The notes: generated from the sequence alone by a model not told the origin. 64,000 bases of DNA from JBMTVN01 sp046047235 (GCA_046047235.1 JBJOII010000011.1:1-64000); one strand, 5' to 3'; counted from the first letter of the stretch, positions 54,055 through 63,292 are shown. Numbers and translations: made by a program.

Positions 54055-55461
54055 TTTCAGATCCAACCCCTGAAACTTCACCGATAACCGCTTGTGGTCC
54101 ATCCCCAGGCAGTGCAATACGGTCGCGTTCAAATCATTCACGTGAACCGGCTTGTCCAGAATGTTGTAACTGAAATCATCCGTCTCCCCATACACCAATC
54201 CCGGCTTGATCCCACCACCTGCCAGCCACATCGAGAAACACCTCGGATGATGGTCCCGACCATAACTCGTCGCCGTGCTCTTGCCCTGGCTGTAAACCGT
54301 CCGCCCAAACTCACCCCCCCATATCACCAGCGTGTCATCCAATAACCCCCGCTGCTTCAAGTCCTTCACCAATGCCGCCGAAGCCTGGTCCGTGTCCCGA
54401 CACTGCTTCGTCAAATGATCCGGCAGGTTGTCATGATGATCCCAACCCATGTGATACAACTGCACAAAACGAACATCCCGCTCCATCATCCGCCGCGCCA
54501 ATAAACAGTTCCGTGCATACGTCCCCGGCCGCCTCACGTCCGGACCATACATCTCCAATATGTGCTCAGGCTCATCCGAAATGTCCGTCAAGTCCGGCAC
54601 CGACGTCTGCATCCGAAACGCCAGCTCATACTGCTCAATGCGCGTCAGAATCTCCGGATCCGGCGTCGCCGCATGCCGAATCTCATTCAACCCACGCAAC
54701 TGATCCAACATCTGCCTCCGCGTCGAACTGCTGCACCCCGCAGGATTGCTCAAGTACAACACCGGATCCGCCCCACTCCGTAACTTCACCCCCTGATGCT
54801 TCGAAGGTAATACCCCGCTCCCCCATAAACGATCATACAACGGCTGCCCCGCCGACCGCCCGGTCCCACGCGAAATCATCACCATAAAGGTCGGCAAATC
54901 CCGGTTCGCCGTTCCTAGGCCATATGCAACCCATGCCCCCATGCTGGGCCGACCAGGTATCTGCGATCCCGTCTGGATAAAGGTAATCGCCGGATCATGG
55001 TTGATCGCCTCGGTATACATCGACCGCACTATCGCTATGTCATCCACAATCCCCGCAGTGTGCGGCAACACCTCGCTCACCCACGCCCCGCTCCGCCCAT
55101 GCTGCGCAAAGGAAAAGGTCGACCGCAAAACCGGAAAGTTCGACTGGTTCGCCGTCATCCCCGTTAACCTCTGCCCCATCCGTACGGAATCCGGCAGCTC
55201 AGACATGTGCAACTTGTCCAGCCCGGGCTTGTAATCAAATGTCTCCAGCTGCGTCGGCGCCCCCGACTGGAATAAGTAAATGACCCGCTTCGCCGTCGGC
55301 TTGTGATGCAGCTTCAATCCACCCTCCTTACCCGCCGCACCCACCAGCCGACCGGCCGGTGAAGCCGCCAATGCCGCCAACGCCGCCGACCCCAAACTGC
55401 ACCCCGCACGCTGCAGGAAATGCCGCCGGTTCATCTGCTGAGCCAAATGCAAAAACTCCAT
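54007..55461 (-). CDS. DUF1501 domain-containing protein, Tat-exported
   Basis: A 484-residue protein of the sulfatase-like DUF1501 family. The Tat signal is QMNRRHFLQRAGCSLGSAAL. Family segments are RVIYLFQSGAPTQLETFDYK, AWVSEVLPHTAGIVDDIAIV, SMYTEAINHDPAITFIQTGS, VQLYHMGWDHHDNLPDHL and VIWGGEFGRTVYSQGKS, with GRDHHPRCFSMWLAGGGI near the end. These are probably metal-binding residues of an alkaline-phosphatase-like fold. The function is unknown, but the family is nearly always encoded beside DUF1549/DUF1553 cytochromes in Verrucomicrobiota and Planctomycetota, as here (36 bases). A strong Shine-Dalgarno fixes the start at 55461. Confidence 0.95.
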   Translation of the reverse strand: MEFLHLAQQMNRRHFLQRAGCSLGSAALAALAASPAGRLVGAAGKEGGLKLHHKPTAKRVIYLFQSGAPTQLETFDYKPGLDKLHMSELPDSVRMGQRLTGMTANQSNFPVLRSTFSFAQHGRSGAWVSEVLPHTAGIVDDIAIVRSMYTEAINHDPAITFIQTGSQIPGRPSMGAWVAYGLGTANRDLPTFMVMISRGTGRSAGQPLYDRLWGSGVLPSKHQGVKLRSGADPVLYLSNPAGCSSSTRRQMLDQLRGLNEIRHAATPDPEILTRIEQYELAFRMQTSVPDLTDISDEPEHILEMYGPDVRRPGTYARNCLLARRMMERDVRFVQLYHMGWDHHDNLPDHLTKQCRDTDQASAALVKDLKQRGLLDDTLVIWGGEFGRTVYSQGKSTATSYGRDHHPRCFSMWLAGGGIKPGLVYGETDDFSYNILDKPVHVNDLNATVLHCLGMDHKRLSVKFQGLDLKLTGVGEHRAVTDLLA

Positions 55462-55466
55462 ATTTT

Positions 55467-55471
55467 CCTCC
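55467..55471 (-). promoter_or_regulatory. Shine-Dalgarno site for the DUF1501 gene
   Basis: GGAGG on the minus strand lies 5 bases (AAAAT) before the ATG at 55461 and decides that start over the internal ATG at 55434. Confidence 0.7.
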
Positions 55472-55497
55472 GTAGATAAAGCCTAACCCGTCTCCCC

Positions 55498-58400
55498 TCA
55501 GTTCTTCGTCAGCGTCTCGTCCAAGTTCATTAATACGCTCGCCACCGCCGTATACGCAGCCAACTCCGCCGGTGACTCACCCAATTCCACCTCGCTGTCA
55601 CCATGAGACAAAAACTCCTTCGCAGCCTCAGTATCCTGCCCGTAAACACCCAGATACCCCTCATAACCCGACCGCAAAAGCTCCTCCTCCGCACCCCCCG
55701 GCCAACGCCCCGTCACCAGCCGGAAACCATACCTCAGCCCCGCCAACACATCCCCCCCTTCAGCAGCCACCTGCATCCGATAACCCAGATGCCTCGAAGC
55801 TTCCACATACGCCACGTCGTTCAATAACGCCAAGGCCTGCAAGGGGGTGTTCGTCCGGGGCCGCTTCACCGTGCAAATCTCCCAGCCCGGCGCGTCAAAC
55901 GTCGCCAGCATCGGCGGCGAAACAGTCCGCTTCCGGTTAATATATAAACTCCGCCGATACAAATTCTCCCCCTCGCTCTGCACATACGGACCCTGACTCG
56001 CCCCGCCCGCCAATTCCTCCCACAACCCCGCCGGCTGATACGGCTTCACCGGAGGCCCTCCTATCTTCTCCACCAATAACCCGCTCACCGCCAAAGCCGT
56101 GTCCCGCACCACTTCAGCCGGCACCCGAAACCTCGGACCCCGCGCCAGGAAAACATTCTCCCGATCAGTCTCATACGCCTCCGCCGGAACGACCGAGCTC
56201 TGCCGGTAGGTGGCACTCATCACAATACTCTTCTGCACCGCCTTCAAATCCCAGCCGCCATCCATAAATGTAAACGCCAGCCAGTCCAGTAAACCCGGAT
56301 GCGACGGCGGCGCACTCTGCGTCCCGAAATTATCCAGACTCCGCACCAACCCATTCCCAAAAAACTTGGCCCATAACCGGTTCACGGCCACCCGCGAGGT
56401 CAACGGATTCTCCGGACTCACAATCCAACGCGCCAAACCCAGCCGGTTCCGCGGCGCATTACCCGGCAACGGAGGCAAAGCCGCCGGCACCCCAGGCCCC
56501 AATACCTCACTCTTGTCCGGCGCATCATAGACCCCTCGCACCAACCGATACGTCGGACGCGCCTCAGCCAACTCCCGCATCACCATCACAGTCGGAACTT
56601 TGTCCCGGCGATACGCATCGCGTTCCCGCTTCAACCCCTCCACCACCTCCCGCTTCACCGCCAGCCGCCCTTCAATCACCCCCCCCAGATACTCCGCCAA
56701 AGCACGCTCCACTCCCTCACCTCCCACCCCCACCGCCCTCGCCAAATCACGCGCCGCCCAGGCCCGAACCTCCTCCTCACTCAACGCCCGGTCAAACACC
56801 CGCACCTCAGCCACCTGCCCCTTCAACGACCGCTCCTCCGCCCGCCGCCCAATCCGAAATGACCGCTCCACCCCGATCTCACCCTTCAGGGAATCCAAAA
56901 CGGTCTTCATCTCCACCAGCTCCCCGTTCAGGGTCACCTGAACCCCGGCCGCCTTGCCGCTCCCGTCATAACTCACACCCAAATGCGACCAAACCCCCAT
57001 CCCCACCCGCGGCAATACACTCTCCACCTTCAACGCATCCTCACTGTACGTGCTCAGAATATGCACCGCCAACTTGCCATCCTCCATGATCAGGGTGTCC
57101 ACCCCGCGATACCCCGGCGCCCCCTCCATCTTGCTGAAAACGGTCCCGTGTGACTCCGGCCTCACCCACGCCGTCACCCCAAACGCCCGATCCCGCCCAA
57201 ATACCTCACCCAAATCCGTGTCCACATAGGAAGCCTCCCCACCATCCAATACCAGCGCCTTCCCCACTAAACCCTCAGCCCATACAACCTCCCCCTCCCC
57301 AGCATAATGACTGCCGTCCCGCAATGCCCCACCCGCAAGCTCCAGAAAAACCGGATCCGCCAGCTCCACCCCACCCCCGTCCACTAACCCCGCACGCAAC
57401 TCCGCCAACTCCACCTCCCGCCGCCCCTCATACGCTTCAACCTCACGCCGGGCAGCCTCAATCCGCCCTTCAAATGCCGCCAACTCCCGCTCATTCTCCT
57501 CCGTCGGCAACGCTACCGTCGGCCCCGTATTCCCCCGCTGCTCCTCGTAAAAACCCCGATCCTCCGTGCTGTTGAAAAACGCATAAAACTCATAAAACTC
57601 CCGGGCACTAATGGGATCATACTTGTGGTCGTGACAACGCGCACACCCCATCGTCAAACCAAGAAAGACCGTCGATGTCGTCTCCACCCGATCCACCCGG
57701 TTCTCCACATACCACTCCTCCTCAATCGATCCCCCCTCCGTCACGGAATGGTTGTTGCGATTAAACCCCGTCGCCACCAGTTGACTCTTCCCCGGCCTCG
57801 GCAATAAATCCCCCGCCAACTGCTCCACCGCAAATTGATCAAACGGCATGTTCTCGTTAAACGCCGCAATTACCCAGTCCCGCCAAGGCCACATGTCCCG
57901 ACCAAAATCATTCTGATACCCGTTCGAATCCGCATACCGCGCCCCGTCCAGCCAGTCCATCGCCATCCGTTCACCATAACGCTCCGAACCCAGCAGACGA
58001 TCCACCACCCGCTCATACGCCCCATCCGTATTATCCAATAAAAACGCATCCACTTCCTCCGGCGTCGGTGGTAACCCCGTCAAATCCAACGTCACCCGGC
58101 GTAACAACGTCTCGCGATCCGCCTCCGGTTGCGGCATCAACCCCTTCTCCTCCAGCCGCGCCAATACAAACCTGTCCACCTCGTTCCGCACCCACCCCGC
58201 ATGCCCAACCTCCGGCAACACCGGCCTCCGCACCCGCTCAAATGCCCAGTGCTTCGCCCAAGGCGCCCCCTCCCGAATCCACTGCTCCAATAAAGCCACC
58301 TGCTCAAAACTCAAACGCTCCTTCCCCCCCTCCGGAGGCGGCATCATATCCACACTGTCCTCCGTCACCACCCGCGCAATTAACTCACTCCTCTCCGGCT

Positions 58401-58614
58401 GCCCCGCCACTACCACCTCCGCCTTTGCCCCATCCTCCGTGTCCAACCTCAACCTCCCCTTCCGCGTCGCCTCGTCCGGCCCGTGACACGCCCAACAATG
58501 CTCACTCAAAATCGGCTGAATATCCCGGCTGAAATCCACCGTCCCCGCCACTAACCCACAACTCACCCCCACCACCCCAACACCCGCCACCCACTTGATG
58601 CTCTTCAATTTCAT
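55498..58614 (-). CDS. PSD1 and planctomycete cytochrome c domain protein (DUF1549/DUF1553) with LamG insert
   Basis: A 1038-residue exported protein. A signal segment (WVAGVGVVGVSCGLVAG) is followed by a planctomycete-type cytochrome c (ILSEHCWACHGPDEATRKGR, one CxxCH haem site, about 35-45) and DUF1549 (VDRFVLARLEEKGLMPQP, VTLDLTGLPPTPEEVDAF), with a second haem-type CARCHDHKYDPI near residue 325. A LamG/concanavalin-like domain lies in the middle (about 430-630: KALVLDGGEASYVDT, GVTAWVRPESHG). DUF1553 forms the C-terminal third (NRLWAKFFGNGLVRSLDNFG, SATYRQSSVVPAEAYETD, FDAPGWEICTVKRPRTNTPL, ALLNDVAYVEASR). Such proteins are linked to extracellular polysaccharide breakdown and redox steps in PVC bacteria. 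It forms an operon with the DUF1501 gene. Confidence 0.95.
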   Translation of the reverse strand: MKLKSIKWVAGVGVVGVSCGLVAGTVDFSRDIQPILSEHCWACHGPDEATRKGRLRLDTEDGAKAEVVVAGQPERSELIARVVTEDSVDMMPPPEGGKERLSFEQVALLEQWIREGAPWAKHWAFERVRRPVLPEVGHAGWVRNEVDRFVLARLEEKGLMPQPEADRETLLRRVTLDLTGLPPTPEEVDAFLLDNTDGAYERVVDRLLGSERYGERMAMDWLDGARYADSNGYQNDFGRDMWPWRDWVIAAFNENMPFDQFAVEQLAGDLLPRPGKSQLVATGFNRNNHSVTEGGSIEEEWYVENRVDRVETTSTVFLGLTMGCARCHDHKYDPISAREFYEFYAFFNSTEDRGFYEEQRGNTGPTVALPTEENERELAAFEGRIEAARREVEAYEGRREVELAELRAGLVDGGGVELADPVFLELAGGALRDGSHYAGEGEVVWAEGLVGKALVLDGGEASYVDTDLGEVFGRDRAFGVTAWVRPESHGTVFSKMEGAPGYRGVDTLIMEDGKLAVHILSTYSEDALKVESVLPRVGMGVWSHLGVSYDGSGKAAGVQVTLNGELVEMKTVLDSLKGEIGVERSFRIGRRAEERSLKGQVAEVRVFDRALSEEEVRAWAARDLARAVGVGGEGVERALAEYLGGVIEGRLAVKREVVEGLKRERDAYRRDKVPTVMVMRELAEARPTYRLVRGVYDAPDKSEVLGPGVPAALPPLPGNAPRNRLGLARWIVSPENPLTSRVAVNRLWAKFFGNGLVRSLDNFGTQSAPPSHPGLLDWLAFTFMDGGWDLKAVQKSIVMSATYRQSSVVPAEAYETDRENVFLARGPRFRVPAEVVRDTALAVSGLLVEKIGGPPVKPYQPAGLWEELAGGASQGPYVQSEGENLYRRSLYINRKRTVSPPMLATFDAPGWEICTVKRPRTNTPLQALALLNDVAYVEASRHLGYRMQVAAEGGDVLAGLRYGFRLVTGRWPGGAEEELLRSGYEGYLGVYGQDTEAAKEFLSHGDSEVELGESPAELAAYTAVASVLMNLDETLTKN

Positions 58615-58722
58615 AAACTCACCCGGTAACTTTCAGCATTAGCACTGACACACATCGGTTGAAGCCATCCCCATACACCACCCCCTCCCCGCACACAAGC
58701 GAACGCTGAAACCTCCCGCCCC

Positions 58723-58758
58723 ATCGAAATCGCTATCGCTATCGGGATCGGTATCGCA
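58723..58758 (+). repeat. ATCGNN hexamer repeat, copy 1
   Basis: Six in-phase hexamers, ATCGAA, ATCGCT, ATCGCT, ATCGGG, ATCGGT, ATCGCA. A near-identical run occurs at 63254-63283, also in an intergenic region that ends in a heptamer array. The rest of the gap 58615-58890 has no gene; it holds the AGCTCCT heptamers near 58851 and further ATCGG-like words near 58787. Confidence 0.8.
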
Positions 58759-58874
58759 TGCTGAACTTGGCTCTTGGAGGAACCCGATACCGGATATCGG
58801 GGATCGGTTAGCGTCGCCCGCGACCGAACAGCAGAGCCACCCCCAGCTCCTAGCTCCTAGCTGCCAGCCCCCGC

Positions 58875-58888
58875 GCCGCGCACGCGGC
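58875..58888 (+). repeat. Short GC-rich inverted repeat before heptamer array 2
   Basis: GCCGCG and CGCGGC flank two bases, two bases upstream of the array. A comparable GC hairpin (63379-63395) precedes array 3, so the association may be a feature of these intergenic elements. Confidence 0.4.
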
Positions 58889-58890
58889 AC

Positions 58891-59051
58891 CACCCTCCAC
58901 CCTCCACCCTCCACCCTCCACCCTCCACCCTCCACCCTCTGCGCTCTGCGCTCTGCGCTCTGCGCTCTGCGCTCTGCGCTTGCCGCTTTGCCCTCAGCCC
59001 TCAGCCCTCAGCCCCCAGCCCTCAGCGCTATGCGCTTGCCGCTTTGCGCCC
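58891..59051 (+). repeat. Heptamer tandem array 2 (23 units)
   Basis: Twenty-three consecutive 7-base units with no phase break: seven CACCCTC, five TGCGCTC, then variants such as TGCGCTT, GCCGCTT, AGCCCTC and AGCGCTA. The TGCGCTT-GCCGCTT pair occurs twice. The array ends 25 bases before the ABC ATPase gene start. Confidence 0.9.
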
Positions 59052-59076
59052 CCCACGCCTATGCTCACCCCACCGC

Positions 59077-60036
59077 ATGATCCAGTTCGACCGAGTCACC
59101 AAGGTCTACTCCGGACGCCAAATCGCCCTGGCCGATGTCTCTTTCGAACTTCCCGCCGGATCCACCATCGGCCTCCTCGGCGCCAATGGCTCAGGCAAAT
59201 CCACCCTCCTCCGTATCGCCCTCGGCCTCATCTCCCCCTCCGCCGGCCAAGTCACAATCTTCCAACAACCCATGAACCCCGGCGCCAAACACCTGCGCCA
59301 ACGTATCGGCTTCCTCTCCGACTCCCCAGCCTTCCCCCGCGACCTCACCGCCATCGGTTACCTCAACCTCGTCGGCCAATGCTTCAGCCTCCCCAAACGC
59401 GACCACCAGGCCCGCATCGGAACTCTCCTCCGCGCCGTCGGACTCACCGATGACGCAGGCCGCAAAATCCAAACCTACTCCACCGGCATGCGCACCCGCC
59501 TCGGGATCGCCGCCTCCCTCATGAATGATCCCGACCTCCTCGTCTGGGATGAACCCACCTCCGGACTCGACCCCATCAGCCGCAGCCAAACCCTCGGCCT
59601 GCTCGAACAGTTCCGCCAACGTAAAACCGTCATCCTCAGCTCCCATATCCTCGGCGATATCGACCGCGTCTGCGACCGGCTCCTCATCCTCAACCAGGGC
59701 CAACTCCTCTTCAACGGATCCCGCAACGACCTCGAAAATCTCCTCCCCAAAAATGTCCTCGAAATCAAAGTGAGCGGCAATATCGACGCCTTCACCAACA
59801 CCATCCGCCAAACCCTCCGCCGCGAACCCATCCAGCCCGACCCCGGCCGTATCCGCCTCGAACTCCAAGCCAACGAAATCGCCGGCACCATCATCGAGCA
59901 AATCCTCCAAACCGCCCGCCAAACCCAAACCACCGTCCTCGCCGTCAATTCCACCGCCCGCCAACTCGAAGACGCCTACCTCAAACTCATCACGGAAGAC
60001 GAATTCCGCGGCTTCCTTCGCGTCAATGCCAGCTAA
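59077..60036 (+). CDS. ABC transporter ATP-binding protein
   Basis: A 319-residue ATPase. Walker A is GANGSGKSTLLRIALGL, the signature YSTGMRTRLGIAASL, Walker B DLLVWDEPTSGLDP and the switch His is in VILSSHILGDIDRV. The C-terminal 100 residues (about 220-319) form the extra domain common to ABC-2 exporter ATPases of the CcmA/NatA group. The start at 59077 gives MIQFDRVTKVYSGRQIALAD; an in-frame ATG at 59044 adds 11 residues in the repeat flank. It overlaps the fused permease-adaptor gene by 11 bases, so they are translated together and form one transporter. Confidence 0.95.
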   Translation: MIQFDRVTKVYSGRQIALADVSFELPAGSTIGLLGANGSGKSTLLRIALGLISPSAGQVTIFQQPMNPGAKHLRQRIGFLSDSPAFPRDLTAIGYLNLVGQCFSLPKRDHQARIGTLLRAVGLTDDAGRKIQTYSTGMRTRLGIAASLMNDPDLLVWDEPTSGLDPISRSQTLGLLEQFRQRKTVILSSHILGDIDRVCDRLLILNQGQLLFNGSRNDLENLLPKNVLEIKVSGNIDAFTNTIRQTLRREPIQPDPGRIRLELQANEIAGTIIEQILQTARQTQTTVLAVNSTARQLEDAYLKLITEDEFRGFLRVNAS

Positions 60037-61723
60037 CCCCAGCCAACCCAAGCCAACCCGCCACATCCCCAGCCGCTGGCAGTCCACCTGGGTCATGGCC
60101 CGCGCCGATATCGCCTCCGTATCCTCCTCCTGGCTCGCCCGCGGTTTCCTCCTCACCTCCGCGTTCCTCAGCATCCTCATGCTCAAAGGCATGCAGGCGG
60201 AACAAAAACCCGCCAGCCAGATGCTCGAAGCCCTCTACTCCACCTATATCGTCCTCTGGATGCACGCCGTCGTCTTCCTCGCCGGCTCCTCCCTCTCCCG
60301 CGAACAAGACTGCCTCAATGACGCCGTCCTCAGCCGCGGCATCACCCGCGGTGAATACTTCTCCGGCAAAATCCTCGCCCGCTTCATCGCCATCCTCGGC
60401 ATGATCTCCCTCGTCCTCCTCCCCGGTAGCTTCTGGGCCATCCGACAAGACCAGCTCGTCAAAACGGAATCCGGCTTCGTCAGCTCCAACGCCCGCGATA
60501 CCACCGTCGAAGCCTGGGAACCTAAAAAGATCTTCGCAGGCACCGAAGGACGCCTCCTCGACTTCACCCTCCAAGTCGGAGACCAAATCGCCTCCGGAGA
60601 TGTCCTCGCCCAAATCGATGACCAACCCCTCTTCGACCAGCTCGAAACCCAGCGCCGAGCCGAAGAAACCGCCCGCAATGAAGTCAGTAACGCCCAACGC
60701 CGCTACGAAGACGCCCAACGCAATGTCGCCCAGGCCGAAGATGCCCTCGCCCGCGCCGAACGCGCCCTCATCGGTAAAGACCTCCTCAGTAAACTCGAAC
60801 AGGCCGACCGCGAAACGGAACTCCGCTCCCGTAAACGCGACCTCAGCACCGCCCATAACCAACTCCAAATCGCCCGCGATACCATCACCGCCGCCGAACT
60901 CCAGGTCGAAAACGCCCAGGCCCGCGTCCGCGATGCCCGACTCCGCCTCGGCCGCGCCACCATCACCGCCCCCATCTCCGGCTACATCACTGAACTCCAC
61001 GTCCAGTCCGCCCAATACGTCACGCTCGGCTCCCACCTCCTCACCATCGCCCCGCTCGACGAATTCCAGGTCCGCGTCCCCATCTACGAATTCGAAGAGT
61101 TTAAACGACTCCGCCAAAACCTCCCCGCCTCCATCAAAATCGGCGAAACGGAATTCACCGGATCCATCCACCAAATCGGCGCCATGACCTCACCCGATAC
61201 CTACGGCCGCCGCAGTAACTACGTCCTCGTCCGCTTTAAAGGCGATGGCACGCTCGGTCTCCTCGGCCAAAATGCCGATGTCCGACTCAAACTCCCCCCG
61301 CGCGAATCCAAAACCACCGCCATCACCCAGTTCTACCAAACGCTCACCGGCCAAGGCACTGATGACCTCCAGTCCACCTCCGCCTCTGTCCGTATCCCCT
61401 CCATGCTCCTCGGCCTCAGCCGCGTCCTCGGCTGCGCCGCCTTCCTCACCACCCTCACGCTCCTGCTCCTCACCACCCTCCGCTCCCAGCTCATCGCTAT
61501 CCTCGGAACGATCGGCCTCTGGCACCTCTCCAACCTCGCCTTCGACTTCGCCGGCCTGCCCGACCTCTCCTACCTCGAACTCGTCCGCACCATGGATAAG
61601 GTCCTCAGCGGCGTCAGTAACCCCACCCACGAACTCACCCAACTCGCCTGGCTCGCCCTCATCACGCTCAGCCTCGCCTCCCTCGCCCTCACGCTCTTCA
61701 TCTCCCGCGACCCACCCAAATAA
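60026..61723 (+). CDS. ABC-2 permease with an inserted HlyD-type periplasmic adaptor
   Basis: A 565-residue chimera. Residues 1-140 are the first half of an ABC-2 permease: three membrane segments (about 37-55, 70-90, 117-139) and the cytoplasmic motif SREQDCLNDAVLSRGITRGE, which is diagnostic of such permeases. Residues of about 145-455 form a complete membrane-fusion protein: half-lipoyl EGRLLDFTLQVGDQIASGDV, a long coiled-coil hairpin (RRAEETARNEVSNAQRRYED to AELQVENAQARVRDARLRLG), second half-lipoyl ATITAPISGYITELHVQSAQ, and β-barrel (FQVRVPIYEFEEFKRL). Residues 465-565 hold three more membrane segments. Inside-positive topology puts the adaptor in the periplasm. No frameshift or stop separates the parts. 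It implies an export pump whose adaptor is built into the channel. The substrate is unknown. Confidence 0.9.
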   Translation: MPANPSQPKPTRHIPSRWQSTWVMARADIASVSSSWLARGFLLTSAFLSILMLKGMQAEQKPASQMLEALYSTYIVLWMHAVVFLAGSSLSREQDCLNDAVLSRGITRGEYFSGKILARFIAILGMISLVLLPGSFWAIRQDQLVKTESGFVSSNARDTTVEAWEPKKIFAGTEGRLLDFTLQVGDQIASGDVLAQIDDQPLFDQLETQRRAEETARNEVSNAQRRYEDAQRNVAQAEDALARAERALIGKDLLSKLEQADRETELRSRKRDLSTAHNQLQIARDTITAAELQVENAQARVRDARLRLGRATITAPISGYITELHVQSAQYVTLGSHLLTIAPLDEFQVRVPIYEFEEFKRLRQNLPASIKIGETEFTGSIHQIGAMTSPDTYGRRSNYVLVRFKGDGTLGLLGQNADVRLKLPPRESKTTAITQFYQTLTGQGTDDLQSTSASVRIPSMLLGLSRVLGCAAFLTTLTLLLLTTLRSQLIAILGTIGLWHLSNLAFDFAGLPDLSYLELVRTMDKVLSGVSNPTHELTQLAWLALITLSLASLALTLFISRDPPK

Positions 61724-61727
61724 CACC

Positions 61728-63143
61728 ATGCCCCCACACGCCTTCCTGAGCTTCCTGCTCGCCTCCCTCCTCAGCTCGGCCTCCCTCGCAGCTGCCCCCA
61801 CCTGCAATATCTGGTCCCACCAGGGCGACCCCTTCTCCGGAACACCACTCCTCGAATCCCTCCCCATCCAAACCCCCTACGCCCAAATCCAACTCCCCAT
61901 CCATTCCATCCAATCCATCGACCTCGCCCAACCCCCAGACCAAATCGACCGCATCACCACCACCCAGAACGACCGCATCTCCGGCTTCATCCTCCTCAAT
62001 TCTCTCCAGCTCCAACCCGCCAACGGCCCCCAACTCACGCTCCACCGCGCCGACCTCACCCGCATCGCCTTCATCCACCCCAAGCCCCCAAGCCCCACTA
62101 CCAACCAACAACTCGTCTTCCTCCGCAACGGCGATGCGCTCCATGCCCAAATCACCGGCGGCCCCTACCGCATCACCACTCCCCAAACCGATATCCAACT
62201 CCCCGCCACCAACCTCGCCTCCGCCCGCTTCACCCCCTCCTACCCCGTCACCGCCCAAATCCTCACCCGCACGCACACCACCATCAACGGCTCCTGGCCA
62301 CCCCAAAACCTCTCGCTGCAGCTGCTCTGCGGCCCATCCATCTCCATCCACCCAGCCCACATCGGCTCCATCGACCCGCCCATCTCCACCAACAACACCA
62401 CCCCGGCACAACCCACCGGCCCCGGCGGTAACTTCGATCTGGTCTGGATACCCCCGGGCCACTTCACCATGGGTAGCCCCAACGAAGAACCCGACCGCGA
62501 CCTCGATGAAGGCCCCCAAACCCAAGTCACCCTCACCCAAGGCTTCTGGATCTCCCGCTGCGAAATCACCCAGGCCCAATACCAGTCCGTCATGCAAATC
62601 AACCCCAGCCTCTTCCTCGGTGACCCCCGCCGCCCCGTCGAACGCGTCCGCTACCGCGATGCCACCGAGTTCTGCCAGCGCCTCACCCAACTCCACACAG
62701 AACAATCCCTCATCCCCACCAACCACGCCTACCGTCTCCCCACCGAAGCCGAATGGGAATACGCCTGCCGCGCCAATACCCAAACCCGCTTCAGCCACGG
62801 CACCGACCCCCTCGCCCATGACCTCGAAAACTACGCCTGGTTCAATGCCAATAGCGACTCCTCAACCCAACCCGTCGGCTCCCGCCAACCCAACCCATGG
62901 GGACTCCACGACCTCCACGGCAACGTCCTCGAATGGTGCCTCGACGGTGCCTCCAGCCAACTCCCCGGCAACTCCGTCACCAACCCCCTCACCCCGCCTG
63001 AAGGCCTCCTCCGCATCGCCCGCGGCGGTTCCTGGCTCCACAGCGCCCGCGCCGCCCGCTCCGCCAACCGCGACGCCTATAGCGAATCCACCCGCAGTAG
63101 CGACCTCGGCTTCCGCATCGTCCTCACCCACACTAACCCCTAA
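61728..63143 (+). CDS. SUMF1/FGE-family protein with N-terminal β-rich region, exported
   Basis: A 471-residue exported protein. After a signal peptide (AFLSFLLASLLSSASLAAAP), residues of about 25-235 are β-strand-rich and repetitive, with RNGD and LPATNLASARF-type strands. From about 240 there is a formylglycine-generating-enzyme-like domain: FDLVWIPPGHFTMGSPNEEP, EGPQTQVTLTQGFWISRCE, AYRLPTEAEWEYACRAN, LHGNVLEWCLDGA and IARGGSWLHSARAARSANRD. Members may oxidise cysteine or other residues, or be catalytically inert ligand-binding proteins; the family's paired active-site Cys residues are not clearly present here. It begins 4 bases after the permease-adaptor stop, so it is part of the same operon and may be a partner or substrate of the exporter. 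Confidence 0.9.
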   Translation: MPPHAFLSFLLASLLSSASLAAAPTCNIWSHQGDPFSGTPLLESLPIQTPYAQIQLPIHSIQSIDLAQPPDQIDRITTTQNDRISGFILLNSLQLQPANGPQLTLHRADLTRIAFIHPKPPSPTTNQQLVFLRNGDALHAQITGGPYRITTPQTDIQLPATNLASARFTPSYPVTAQILTRTHTTINGSWPPQNLSLQLLCGPSISIHPAHIGSIDPPISTNNTTPAQPTGPGGNFDLVWIPPGHFTMGSPNEEPDRDLDEGPQTQVTLTQGFWISRCEITQAQYQSVMQINPSLFLGDPRRPVERVRYRDATEFCQRLTQLHTEQSLIPTNHAYRLPTEAEWEYACRANTQTRFSHGTDPLAHDLENYAWFNANSDSSTQPVGSRQPNPWGLHDLHGNVLEWCLDGASSQLPGNSVTNPLTPPEGLLRIARGGSWLHSARAARSANRDAYSESTRSSDLGFRIVLTHTNP

Positions 63144-63174
63144 CCCCTCCCCCTCTCCCCTCTACCTGCGACGC

Positions 63175-63237
63175 CGCTCCGCGCCCAGAGTTTCAGTGTT
63201 TCGGAACACCGACCTGAGCACCCCTCTGCGCGGAGCG
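63175..63237 (+). repeat. Nested inverted repeat in SUMF1/crcB intergenic region
   Basis: CGCTCCGCGC (63175-63184) and GCGCGGAGCG (63228-63237) are perfect 10-base reverse complements enclosing 43 bases. Inside is a small hairpin, GTGTT-TCGG-AACAC. The gap 63144-63505 holds no gene; it also contains the hexamer run, two further hairpins and heptamer array 3. Confidence 0.6.
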
Positions 63238-63253
63238 CTACCGTCTCATCCAA

Positions 63254-63283
63254 ATCGAAATCGCTATCGCTGTCGGTATCGAG
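63254..63283 (+). repeat. ATCGNN hexamer repeat, copy 2
   Basis: Five in-phase hexamers: ATCGAA, ATCGCT, ATCGCT, GTCGGT and ATCGAG. It matches the run at 58723-58758 in its first three units, in the same orientation. Confidence 0.75.
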
Positions 63284-63292
63284 CACGCCTCC

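Noticed and set aside
58891..59051. Heptamer arrays as CRISPR
   Set aside because: The unit is 7 bases with no spacers, and no cas gene is present.
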